Below, in pieces: positions 1 to 9,126 of a DNA stretch of 42,793 nt (its first letter is position 1; every line of letters starts with the position of its first letter). The position numbers and the translations under genes are program-made. The notes below the pieces were generated by a model that saw only the letters and a list, made by a program, of their open reading frames with translations, ran no database searches and had not been told where the DNA came from. The stretch is from Gracilaria caudata (lineage: Eukaryota; Rhodophyta; Florideophyceae; Gracilariales; Gracilariaceae), in NCBI GenBank assembly GCA_030374735.1, contig JASCIV010000126.1:1-42793 (forward strand), in the 5' to 3' direction.

Positions 1-141
1 AGCGGTGGGGGCGGGGCGGGCCTTGGGCGCAGGGGCGTTGCGCTTCGTTGTGTTTTCTCGGCGGCGGGAAGCGCGGTCGGCACGCTTGGCCTGGATGGAC
101 TCCTTAATGATATCGTCGAGGGGGCGGTCGATGTTGAGCAT
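1..141 (-). CDS. mRNA export adaptor, ALYREF/THO4-like, N-terminal part only
   Basis: This is the first 47 codons of a gene that runs off the left edge. The frame opens at the ATG at 141-139 and begins MLNIDRPLDDIIKESI. The LDDIIK core is the UAP56-binding motif found at the N-terminus of ALY/REF and related mRNA export adaptors, where it docks the DEAD-box helicase UAP56 and couples splicing to nuclear export. It is followed by an Arg/Lys-rich and then Pro/Ala-rich stretch, which also suits the basic, disordered arm of that family. The RNA-binding domain that would separate ALYREF from UIF or CHTOP lies outside the window, so the exact member is open. The gene diverges from the CPSF-A family gene at 661. 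Confidence 0.6.
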   Translation of the reverse strand, partial: MLNIDRPLDDIIKESIQAKRADRASRRRENTTKRNAPAPKARPAPTA

Positions 142-660
142 TTTGTGGGGAGTTTGAAGGTGGGGGGCAGGTGGTGGAAACGGCGGTTGTAGGGTGCGGT
201 GGGGGGGGAGAAGCACGGAGACGAAAGAAAGGGCAAAAAGGGGGGCGAAGCCGGTTGTGGAGAACTACGAAGAGCAGCAGGCGTTGAAGTAGATGGCGGG
301 GAGTGGGAGACGAGCGCTGGGAGTTGGGCGGAAGGGGGGTTGAAGTAGAGTTGCCGTAAGGTGGGCCGCGAGCAAGAGGGCTGACGGTTTGCGCGTACCC
401 TTGCATATACATACGCAAGCGGGACGGCATGGCGGGTTGGGCGGGAACTGGAGAGGCGCGCCCGCGCGAAAACGGCGATTCTGGATTTGCGTTGGCGCGC
501 GCCGCCGGTGCGCGATGATCCCGTTCGGGGAGCCGAAATTTCGTGTCAGCTGCGGCTTGGATCATCTCCCGCAGCTGCCGCGTCGGCATAACCTTGTAAC
601 TTATCTTTAGCTGTCCCGCGCCCAACGCGGGAGAGCTGCGGGGCGTCGGCAGCGTCAACC
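142..660. promoter_or_regulatory. Divergent intergenic region between export adaptor and CPSF-A-like gene
   Basis: This 519-bp, GC-rich stretch lies between two start codons pointing outward, so it should hold both promoters. I see no clear TATA box. A single copy of the TACCCTTGCA core seen in inverted repeats elsewhere in this window lies near 396-405. Reading frames here are antisense shadows with very high Arg/Pro/Ser content. Confidence 0.45.
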
Positions 661-3600
661 ATGGCCATCCTCAACGCAGCGTCGGCCGCGCCCGAAACGG
701 CGAAGGCACCCCCAAAGGCGCCGCACAAGCCCGCGCTCTTCGTGCGCACGCTCGTGCCCAGCCACGCCGTCACGCGCTGCATTTCGTGTTGCATGCTGCC
801 GCCGCACGCGCTGCCACCCTCCCATCCGCCGCCGTCCTCGCCGCCCTCGTTGCGCTCCTGTCGCCAGCTCGTCGTCGCCACCGACACCGCCGTCGAGCTA
901 TTCGCCCTTGACCGCCCCACGCTGTCCCTCACCTCTCTCACTCGCCACAACTTCTTCACCCGCATTCTGGACATCGCCGCCGTCAGCTCGCTTGTGCCCG
1001 GCAGAGATGTGCTCGTCGTGCTTCGCGATCACTCCACGCTCAGCTTCTTGCAGTTCGATGAGCGCTCCTCGTGTCTCCGCATCGCCGAGCATGTCAACAT
1101 GTTCCCTTTCTCGCAGCTGCCGTCCTCCAGCGCGGTACGCCGCACTGCGCGACTGCTCGCCACCCACCCGCGCAAGCGTATGGTAGCTGTAGCTAGTTTA
1201 CAGTCCCTCATCTCCGTTTTTCCTGTTCTCTTTCTTCCCAAGCGCGTCAACGCCGGTAAAATAGCCTCGGTCGACGTCGACGGCACAATTCTTTCCATTG
1301 ACTTTCTCGAGGATGATGAAGGTGTTCCAGGTGACGCCATTCTCGTCGCCCTGCTCCAGAAGGGCAAGGAGCAGGTCATTGCGCTCTACACAGTGGGCGT
1401 TCCGCCCGACTCGTCAGGTGGTCTCTCCGTCACTTACGTGGGATCCATGATCACATGCGCTAGTCATCCCGACGACGTCGCCGTCGCGCGCGCTACCTCA
1501 CAACTCACAGGCGAGTCGGTGCGTCCCACCCCTCCGGCTGCCGCTGTCACCAGGTTGACCGGCTGTCCCTTTCTCTTTGCCGTCTTCGTCGAGAACAAGA
1601 TCATTGCCGGCGATGCGCGCAGCGTTATAATCAATGCCCACGCCTCAGACAATCCTTTAACCTCAAGAAGCGACGATGGGTTTCTGCTAGAAAGGCTGCA
1701 GCAAGATGAAGTGCGTGTAACTGACCGAGTTGTATCACGATTGCTTGACGAGTCGGCCGTATCCCACGAAGACATGGACCTGTCCCACTCTAACCAAGAG
1801 ATGCCTGTTCCATTACCATCTGCCGATCCGAGTGGCGTACAAACGCCTGGCTCATCTGCGGAAGGAAGTGATTCCGGTAACACCCAGGCCCAAGAAGGCT
1901 TTGTAACTCCTACTCAGAATCAGACTGTGCGTTTGACTGAACCTCCCGCCGTCAACTACGCTCGTCGCAATACTTTCTGGCGATCCGGTACCCCTCCTGC
2001 CTTTCCACTGTTAACTCGACGAACCGTCATGTCAAGATATCCGTACACTGGACAAAGCGATTTCAGTATTGACGACGACTACCTCTCGTACTTGTTTGTG
2101 CCACCCTACATAACACTTGACACCGGTGATTCGAATGGAGTAGCCACTGCATGGGTGGATGGGAGGGACCACTTTTGTGACGACCATGGAGACGGAAACG
2201 GGTTGTATTTCGTTATGGAAAGTGGTGCCATGTTTGTTTTGCGCTGGAGCGATTCTGTCCGGGAGGGCACAACAACATTCCGTATACCTGGTGCGGATCG
2301 CATAAGAACAACCCCAAAGCGTAATTTCAGTGTGGAATACGTAGGCGACGTTGGCCCTGCAGTCTCAATCGCGGCCCTCGACAAGAGACTAATCTTTGTT
2401 GCTAACGATGCTGCAGACGGCTCACTGCGACAACTAAGGCTTCCTTCGGACCAACAAAAGCAGCAAGCTCCGAAAACGGTTCAACCGGCTTGTTGTGGCG
2501 TTAGCCTTGGAAGGTTACAATATGGGCTTGATGTTCGACAAGAGTTTCTCAACATGTGCCCTATCACTGATTTCGTCATCATTCCTTCGAAGATGGATGA
2601 GAAAAAAGGTAGAAATCGCGGGCAATCTGATGCAGGACCGAAACCACACCGACCTGGTAGTAGCTCCTCCAAGGATTACCGCAAAGAACACATTAATCTC
2701 ACAGATCCAGAATCTCTTTCTGGCCAAATTGCGATCCACCAGACTGCTTTAGAACATGTTATTCATGGCAGCAACGAGGAGTCTGAAATTGTTGCTTGTA
2801 CTGGCACTGGGCGTCAAGGATGTGTTCGCCTCATTCGCCCAGGGGCGCCAGTTAGCGTTCTCGCCGCCAGTCCACCTGCGTTTCGCGCATGTAATGATAT
2901 GTGGCCTTTGAAATTTGCAAAGGATGCTGCTTTTGATGCCGGCATCTTGCTTACGTTTGCCGAAATGACTGGCCTCTTCTTAACCGTGCCTCCGGAGAGT
3001 ATCGGTCATCATTCGCGACAACCTCTTGAAGACTCTATTGTTGCTCAGCTTGTAGATGGTACTGATGCTGTGGGCATTCTTTCAACGTGTAGAACTATCG
3101 AGCTTGGTATCATCGAAGATGGTGTCGTGGCACAGATTTACGAGAAAGGCATTAGGTTCATTTTCTTGAGAAAAGCATGTGATGTCGACCTCATCGGGAA
3201 GATAGTCAACAATTCTGTTTGTCAGCCTTTATACAGCAAGATTCTTGATTGGCATCCTCCAGAGGAAGGAATTATCTCCGTCGGGACTATAGGAGCTGGA
3301 TTCATCCTCGTCTCTCTAGTTCGTCCTCATGGATTGAAACCTATTCTATATCTCTTGAAATGTTTCCCATCGGAACCAACGAGAGGACTTTGCGTAGTTG
3401 CAAGTGCGATTCTAGATCACGAACTCAGCTGCATCAAAGTTCCGGAGTGGACCGTCACCCATTCTGACCATGATATCAGCTCCCCTAAGCTGCCGCCAAT
3501 GGTCATTCTTGGTACCTACGCCCCTTCAATTGAAGTGCGGTTACTTGGACCTACTCTAGAAGTTGTTGATTGTCGAACAACTCGACCATGGGATATTCGG

Positions 3601-5925
3601 GGTGATAGCACATCAGAGCGCTGTGAGGGTGGTGAACGCCGTACTGAATTGCGGAGCGCTTCAGCTCACACGGATGTTTCCCCTTCAGAGGAAATGGAAC
3701 CAAAGTTGGTACGATATGATGCACATGTGAACGCAATGACTGCTGTTCCTGAGAGTATTTGTGCATTGGAGTTCGATCATCGACGACTGGTTGTGGCTGG
3801 ACTGAGAGATGGGTCCGTTATTTGTTTCAGTTTTGGCGAAGTGGATGATATGGACATTGTCGCTCCAGATTCTCCAAATGCTGCCGGCCATCTCATTCTC
3901 GAGCTTCACAGAAAGCTCGGTTACAGACCAGTTGTTGTAAAAACTGTGGCAGTTGCGATCGGAAGAGTTCTCCTTTGTCAGACTGAACGGTTGTGGATGT
4001 GTACTAGTCATGGAGGAAGGAAGTTACGATGGACTCCTTTGGCTTTTCCGGAAACGAACGCAAGTTGCTCATTCTCGGTGTTTGGCGCCGAAAGGTGCTT
4101 TGCTACGGTTGCGGAAGACGATTCTATGTACATATGTAGTCTTCGGCGAAAAAGTGAGGTCTCAGTTCGTTCAATTCTCATAGGTAGCACGCCGCGACGA
4201 GTAGCACACGCTCCAACAATGAGTAACTGCGTCGTCGTAGCTACTACCAGCGAGCATGGTGCCGTACAGAACCATGGGAATGGTGGAGACTCCCCTCGCG
4301 CCAATCTGGCGACTATGTCTGAATTCTCTCAACTTCATGTCTATGATAAACGGACCCGAAAACGGTTGGGCCAGGTTTCCTTACTTAGCGGAGAGCTGGT
4401 TCATCTACTCACTCAATGGAAAGGTTTCTTAGTTGTGGGTACCTCATGGGGTATGCGTGACCTGGGACCGCATGAAAAATGTTTGCGAGGTCGTTTACTT
4501 CTGTACTCACTACGTTCCGCGGCGAAAAAGAGCTCTGCGGAACGCGAAGAAGGAGTGCAGTTTCGACTTTGCAGTGAACTCGTTCTTCCAGGAGCCGTGC
4601 TGGCTGGTTGTCCACATCCGACCGCGGACATGCTCGCTGTATCGTGCAACGCAGATATCATTTTGCTTGCCCTGGTTTCATCGAAAGACTCGTTCGTTGA
4701 GGTTGCCCGCGCGTCGGTACGTACTTTGGTCACGGGCTTGAGTGTTCGAGATGACATGATTTGTGTTGTTGATCGCAAAGACTCGGTAGCCTTTTTCCAA
4801 ATCCATACGGGTGTTGAAAAGTTGGTTCGAGATAGAAGTGACTTTCGGAAGCGTATTGTTTCGGACGCAGTTCTTATAGATCGAAGCCAGATGATTGGTG
4901 TAGATCGGCTCGGAAACTTATTCTCTCTCGGATATGAAGACCTAGACGCTCCCAAGCGCGTGGAAGTTCTAAAGAGAGATGGATCTGTGAACTCTCCGTA
5001 TATATCAGTTGTGATGTCAATGAAAACTGAAAACGATGGTCTAGTTGTTCCCTCGGACTCAGCACCACAAGATGCAATACCTGCAACACTGGGTCAAGAG
5101 TACGATGAGATGCCTCCCGGATCAGACTCCGATTATTCTGCAAATGCGCAGGAAGCGTCTCATTCTGGATTGCCAACATCGGACGAAATGGAAGTAGCCA
5201 GTGAGACGGGCGAAGCGCACATTGATCAAGAAGTTCAAATGGTAGCAGGCGAGAACAATGACAATGAAGTGAACGAGAGTGCTGAAGAAGCAAATGTAGA
5301 CGACAACCAGAACGGGGACAACGGGGACATTGAAGTAGTTGCAGAAGCTGTTCAGGTTATTGCAGCGCCACAAGAGCCCGTGATAGAAAGCATAGATCCT
5401 GAACAAGACCCGCGGCATATGGGTGTGCCTCGAAATCTTGTGTGTTATCACAGCTTCAACATGAACGACATAGCGCTGCGATTAAGGGTAGGATGCTTCA
5501 GTAGGAGCGAAAAGATGAAAGAAATGGAAGACTGGGAAGTGGAAGGGGGTAGGCTTTCGACGATGGCCACGAAGCCGTTCTTTAGCAAACAATGCGAAGC
5601 AGTGTTTTGTGGGACAGCCAATGGGGCGCTTATCTCTGCGGTTTCTATGTCCTCAGAGGCGTACGAGCTGCTGAGCGAGGTTGAGCGCGAACTGAGCAAA
5701 CTTAGTGAAATGGAGGGACGCAAGATTGGGTGCACGCACGAAAGCTTTCGGTCGGCGTATGGGCGGCATGCTTTGTATTGCGTAGATGGGGACTTACTCG
5801 ATGAGTATGAGCACTTGGACGCATCGATGAAGCGATCCATCGCAGCAACTGTAGGGTGCGAAGGGGAAAGGGGCGTATTGCGGATTGAAGGAACAATACG
5901 AGATTTGTACGATAGAACTGGATGA
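661..5925 (+). CDS. DDB1/RSE1/CPSF160 superfamily protein (MMS1_N plus CPSF-A domains), 1754 aa
   Basis: This is a single uninterrupted frame whose ATG sits in a good context (CAACCATGG). The product is a three-beta-propeller scaffold of the family that includes DDB1 (ubiquitin ligase), SF3B3/RSE1 (splicing) and CPSF160 (3' end formation). The N-terminal propeller signal begins near residue 68 (QLVVATDTAVELFAL). GAMFVLRWS near 520, SIAALDKRLIFVAND near 570 and IVACTGTGRQGCVRLIRPG near 705 match the MMS1_N region. The C-terminal CPSF-A region carries FCGTANGALISAVS (about 1645) and YCVDGDLLDEYEHLD (about 1700), equivalent to the DDB1/SF3B3 GxxNGxIG and F(I/V)DGDLIE segments. It is longer than DDB1 (about 1100), SF3B3 (about 1200) and CPSF160 (about 1400) because of Pro/Ser-rich and acidic insertions. 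I cannot place it in one subfamily by eye; it may be the orphan plant CPSF-A-like group. Confidence 0.82.
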   Translation: MAILNAASAAPETAKAPPKAPHKPALFVRTLVPSHAVTRCISCCMLPPHALPPSHPPPSSPPSLRSCRQLVVATDTAVELFALDRPTLSLTSLTRHNFFTRILDIAAVSSLVPGRDVLVVLRDHSTLSFLQFDERSSCLRIAEHVNMFPFSQLPSSSAVRRTARLLATHPRKRMVAVASLQSLISVFPVLFLPKRVNAGKIASVDVDGTILSIDFLEDDEGVPGDAILVALLQKGKEQVIALYTVGVPPDSSGGLSVTYVGSMITCASHPDDVAVARATSQLTGESVRPTPPAAAVTRLTGCPFLFAVFVENKIIAGDARSVIINAHASDNPLTSRSDDGFLLERLQQDEVRVTDRVVSRLLDESAVSHEDMDLSHSNQEMPVPLPSADPSGVQTPGSSAEGSDSGNTQAQEGFVTPTQNQTVRLTEPPAVNYARRNTFWRSGTPPAFPLLTRRTVMSRYPYTGQSDFSIDDDYLSYLFVPPYITLDTGDSNGVATAWVDGRDHFCDDHGDGNGLYFVMESGAMFVLRWSDSVREGTTTFRIPGADRIRTTPKRNFSVEYVGDVGPAVSIAALDKRLIFVANDAADGSLRQLRLPSDQQKQQAPKTVQPACCGVSLGRLQYGLDVRQEFLNMCPITDFVIIPSKMDEKKGRNRGQSDAGPKPHRPGSSSSKDYRKEHINLTDPESLSGQIAIHQTALEHVIHGSNEESEIVACTGTGRQGCVRLIRPGAPVSVLAASPPAFRACNDMWPLKFAKDAAFDAGILLTFAEMTGLFLTVPPESIGHHSRQPLEDSIVAQLVDGTDAVGILSTCRTIELGIIEDGVVAQIYEKGIRFIFLRKACDVDLIGKIVNNSVCQPLYSKILDWHPPEEGIISVGTIGAGFILVSLVRPHGLKPILYLLKCFPSEPTRGLCVVASAILDHELSCIKVPEWTVTHSDHDISSPKLPPMVILGTYAPSIEVRLLGPTLEVVDCRTTRPWDIRGDSTSERCEGGERRTELRSASAHTDVSPSEEMEPKLVRYDAHVNAMTAVPESICALEFDHRRLVVAGLRDGSVICFSFGEVDDMDIVAPDSPNAAGHLILELHRKLGYRPVVVKTVAVAIGRVLLCQTERLWMCTSHGGRKLRWTPLAFPETNASCSFSVFGAERCFATVAEDDSMYICSLRRKSEVSVRSILIGSTPRRVAHAPTMSNCVVVATTSEHGAVQNHGNGGDSPRANLATMSEFSQLHVYDKRTRKRLGQVSLLSGELVHLLTQWKGFLVVGTSWGMRDLGPHEKCLRGRLLLYSLRSAAKKSSAEREEGVQFRLCSELVLPGAVLAGCPHPTADMLAVSCNADIILLALVSSKDSFVEVARASVRTLVTGLSVRDDMICVVDRKDSVAFFQIHTGVEKLVRDRSDFRKRIVSDAVLIDRSQMIGVDRLGNLFSLGYEDLDAPKRVEVLKRDGSVNSPYISVVMSMKTENDGLVVPSDSAPQDAIPATLGQEYDEMPPGSDSDYSANAQEASHSGLPTSDEMEVASETGEAHIDQEVQMVAGENNDNEVNESAEEANVDDNQNGDNGDIEVVAEAVQVIAAPQEPVIESIDPEQDPRHMGVPRNLVCYHSFNMNDIALRLRVGCFSRSEKMKEMEDWEVEGGRLSTMATKPFFSKQCEAVFCGTANGALISAVSMSSEAYELLSEVERELSKLSEMEGRKIGCTHESFRSAYGRHALYCVDGDLLDEYEHLDASMKRSIAATVGCEGERGVLRIEGTIRDLYDRTG

Positions 5926-6049
5926 GGGAACATTAAACTGGTAGCTGACTTGAGGCAGATTGAGGAAATACATCGAGTGTAGAGCAAGTTTACTTGGAGA
6001 CAGGCAGCGTGGTGGGGTGTGTTCAGCTGAAGACATGTGAGTTGAAAAG

Positions 6050-6417
6050 TTAACCGCCTAGTTGCGAAACCATGGCGTCGACACAATCGAGTTCCTGCAT
6101 ATCCAGCGACTCTGGTGTGTCCTCTTCGTTAATTCTGTGACCGTCAAACAGGAAACGGTAGGCCCCCTTGGTTGTACCCATACGCGCGCAGTACGCGTCC
6201 ATGAGTTTCTTTAACTGCGTAGTCTTTTTGATTTTAAACTGAACTTCATTTCCTTCCGCGTCTCGTACCTGATGGACAGTAACGAAAATACAAGGGTTAG
6301 TTGATGGTGAAGGGGAGAAAAGCGACGGCGACAACGTACCTTGATGTTGATCTGCTCACCGGGCTCGGGCTTAGTCTCGACATTGGATTTTGAGTCCTCT
6401 GGCGCCTTTTCGGACAT
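6050..6417 (-). CDS. SUMO: Small ubiquitin-like modifier SUMO, two exons, ends at Gly-Gly
   Basis: Exon 1 is 6340-6417 and exon 2 is 6050-6268. The 71-bp intron (6269-6339) begins GTACGT and ends CATCAG on the minus strand. The spliced product is 98 residues: a charged flexible N-terminus, then the ubiquitin-like fold with INIKVRDAEGNEVQFKIKK, the KKLMDAYCARMG helix, RFLFDGHRI and ELDCVDAMVSQLGG, all typical of SUMO. The protein is attached to target lysines by the E1 (SAE1/2) and E2 (UBC9) enzymes. Unusually, translation stops right after the di-glycine, so no C-terminal peptide has to be removed by a SUMO protease before conjugation. A KxE-type site within the flexible N-terminus is not obvious. 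The gene is convergent with the CPSF-A-like gene, only 124 bp away. Confidence 0.95.
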
Positions 6418-7145
6418 GGTGGGATACGGGATATGTGGAGAAGCGGAAGCGAAGCACCGGTCTCTAGTGAGTACAGAGGACAGGACGTTGCGTAGCGGGA
6501 TACACAGCGAGGAGATTGGTCTGCGAGGTGGCTAAACCTTGGTTGAGCCGTGCATTTCGTTTCGGCGGGACAAAGAACAAATCGAAGCGAACCACGTCGA
6601 GCGCGGAAGCGCTTGGCGCAGGGATGTGCTTGTACAGCGCACACACGCGTCCAAGCCAAGCGATCAATCGGATCAAAAACCTGCTCGCGCCAAACGCCAA
6701 GTCCGTTCGAAAGCAAACGTGCAGCGCGCGCCACGTGTATCATAGCGTCGCCGCCACGGCGCATAGTTTCGCCACGCACACTCCTCGCTATCGCGTTGAA
6801 ACGTTGTCGCCCGAACGGAGCAGGACGACATCGTGTTGCGGCTTGAAGCCGCGGCGCGTTTGTCAGTTATCGTCATGCTATTGCCACTCCCAACAGCGCT
6901 CGTTCGCCCAACGTCAGGCAGCTCTCCGGGGCTTGTAGATGCCGCTTTCCGCCCCTCCCCCCCCCCCCCCCCCCCCCGCCAGCTAGGTCAATCGCGACCC
7001 ACTGTGTCGCGGGCGACGTCCTTTCCTACGTGATAAAAGTCGCAGAGTGTTGTGCTTGCATCCTTCCCTCGCGTTGCTTCGTCTAGATCGATTTTGTAGT
7101 AATTCCTACAAGCACTATCGTGTCCTTCTCCCATCTTGACTCCCA
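6418..7145. promoter_or_regulatory. Divergent promoter region, SUMO and cysteine-rich repeat gene
   Basis: This stretch of 728 bp lies between two outward-facing starts. It holds a run of 21 cytosines at 6957-6977 and a weak TATA-like GATAAAAG near 7031-7038, about 110 bp upstream of the plus-strand start. Open frames here are Arg/Ser-rich shadows; I see no gene. Confidence 0.4.
6957..6977. repeat. Homopolymer C tract, 21 bp
   Basis: An uninterrupted run of 21 C, itself preceded by CCCCT, lies in the divergent promoter between SUMO and the gene at 7146. Such a tract can form i-motif or G-quadruplex-type structures and is also prone to length error in sequencing. Confidence 0.9.
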
Positions 7146-8324
7146 ATGATCGTGCTATTCCCCTTCCTCTCCGCTTGCCTCGTCGCGTCGGCGCTAGCTT
7201 GTGCCCCAGGCACATATCTTTCGCCCGATTCATCGTGCCAGCCGTGTCCGTCAGGAACCTTCATGCCTGATGCATACGCCAGAAGTTGTTGGACCTGTCC
7301 GCCCAACTCCTTCCCGTCCCCTGACGCCACCCGCTGCATCTGTCACGTCGGCACTACATGGAACGAGACCGCCCGCGTCTGCCAGCCCTGTGTCGCTGGC
7401 ACATACTTCGTCATATCTCCGGAGGGAATTCGATCTTGTCATTCGTGTCGCTCAAACACCTATCAACCGGATGTCGGTCAACCCCACTGTCTCTCCTGTC
7501 CGCCGTCCACCTTCTCCCCACCGGGATCGTCGTCATGCACAGAATGTCCGCACGATGCAGCAAGCGTGCAGTCTTCTTCTTGTGGAAGTTGTCCGCCCGG
7601 CAGTGAGTATGACGCCTACGATCGCTCTTGCATCCCTTGCAAACTCGACTTTTTCAAGACAGAACCCGGCTACCAGCCGTGCATTCCATGCCCGCCGCAT
7701 GCCTATTCGGACGTGGGTTCCTCGTCGTGCACACAGTGTAGTGAGAACACTGCACCCATGAGGAACGGAACTTGTGCTTCTTGTCCGCCGGGATACTCTT
7801 ACGACCCCTTTGACAGAGATTGCAAAAAATGTCGTCGTGGAACGTTTACCAGTTATCCTAATGCTATGGAATTATGTTTCGTGTGTGCTGGACACAGCTA
7901 TTCATTCGATGGTTCATCGTCATGCATAAAATGCCCTGCCAATCAAGCATTGATGAGAGATGGTTCATGCGCCGCATGTGAGCCAGGTTTTTATTACGAT
8001 GATCGGGAGTTTAGCTGCGTGCAATGCCCGGTGAACCATGTGAGTCCGGGCGGAGACAGGACGTTATGCCAAACATGTCCCCTGGGCAGTTACAGCGAAG
8101 CGGGTTCCTCTGAGTGCGTGTACTGCCCAACGAACACAGGGTACATCTTGAAGGAGGATAGGTGTGAAACATGCCCTCCTGGCGAGTTTTACGATCAGTA
8201 CGGAGCGGCGTGTGTGAAGTGCCATGCCACAAGCGTCAAGCCTTATGAGGGTATTGAGTTTTGTCACAACTGTGCCGCTGGATTCACATCGAACCAGAAC
8301 CACACTGCTTGTATCCCGTCCTAG
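7146..8324 (+). CDS. Secreted cysteine-rich repeat protein (ephrin-receptor-like/GCC2-GCC3 type), 392 aa
   Basis: The start at 7146 gives a clean signal peptide (residues 1-18, hydrophobic, ending SALA). The rest is made of C-x2-C-P-x-G modules like those of Ephrin_rec_like/GCC2_GCC3 domains. From about residue 132 onward there are four consecutive super-repeats of about 64-65 residues. Each starts GSSSC or GSSEC and contains eight cysteines in C-x2-C pairs, with a PPG(S/Y/E)xYD-type segment in the middle. There is no transmembrane segment or GPI-type tail, so the protein is probably secreted to the wall or apoplast. Modules of this kind bind protein or sugar partners in other organisms, but nothing shows a specific ligand here. 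There is no intron in the frame. Confidence 0.75.
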   Translation: MIVLFPFLSACLVASALACAPGTYLSPDSSCQPCPSGTFMPDAYARSCWTCPPNSFPSPDATRCICHVGTTWNETARVCQPCVAGTYFVISPEGIRSCHSCRSNTYQPDVGQPHCLSCPPSTFSPPGSSSCTECPHDAASVQSSSCGSCPPGSEYDAYDRSCIPCKLDFFKTEPGYQPCIPCPPHAYSDVGSSSCTQCSENTAPMRNGTCASCPPGYSYDPFDRDCKKCRRGTFTSYPNAMELCFVCAGHSYSFDGSSSCIKCPANQALMRDGSCAACEPGFYYDDREFSCVQCPVNHVSPGGDRTLCQTCPLGSYSEAGSSECVYCPTNTGYILKEDRCETCPPGEFYDQYGAACVKCHATSVKPYEGIEFCHNCAAGFTSNQNHTACIPS

Positions 8325-9126
8325 CTTTGACGGTTTGGAAGGTTTGAATGCGTGGGGTTTGAACTGCTTTGCTCACAACTTGTGGTGACGGGACTTTGAA
8401 CCATCCTTCTATTCTAGTTTTTCTTTTTTCGGGTTCAACATTCGTAACCTTGGTAGGGCGGCTTAGCGCTTGACTAGTTAGCCAAGAAGGCGTTGAATTC
8501 GCCACTCCCAAGAGGCACATGGAGCGAAGTGCGATTTGTTTACATAAAGTTGCATTGCTCGATGGCCCAAACACTTTTCGCTTCGTGACAGCTGGCAGTA
8601 GGTTTTTGAAAAGTCAGGCGTGAAAGCTGGCACGTTTGCGCGCCAAAGCCCCGAAAGTTCCCGCCGGGCAGATAGTGCCGCGCACTTACGAGAGTGCATT
8701 TCTCCTCGAGCCACGTTGAACGGCATTTCGGTACAACGCCTCGTGTTCAACGGTTTCTCCCCTCACCTTCAGTCCGAGCCGGAGCACCTACGCTACGATG
8801 AGCTGTCAGAGAGTGAGTGGCTCAATGGGCTCAAAGCAAGGCCACATGTCATCACACCTATGCTGCTTCCCACGGCGGGAATCCCACCGTGCTTGACCTA
8901 GATCACATGCTTCTGTAAAGGCTTTGGTGGGATGATGCCAGGGTAGTGCAAGCGTCCTGTAAGATTCTCTGTTTACCTTACACTTCTAACGCTCGCTCTA
9001 CATCTCTTCACAGCAGAATCGCGCTCCATGGTTTTGCATATTGTTCTTAAATCTACGCAGCTAAGGTCGAAACAGAGCTACGACACCCGGGTCAGAACAC
9101 GTCAACAGGGAATTATTCACACAACC
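8325..9126. other. Convergent intergenic region, no gene recognised
   Basis: These 802 bp lie between the 3' ends of the cysteine-rich gene and flotillin. They hold a short inverted repeat at 8871-8890 (CACGGCGGGA / TCCCACCGTG, 9 of 10 pairs) and another 8-bp one near 8713-8750. A 93-codon frame at 8620-8901 has no recognisable content. Confidence 0.4.

Noticed and set aside
104..658. 184-codon minus-strand frame at the left end
   Set aside because: Out of frame with the UAP56-binding-motif gene and composed of Pro/Arg/Ser typical of GC-rich antisense; no family signal.
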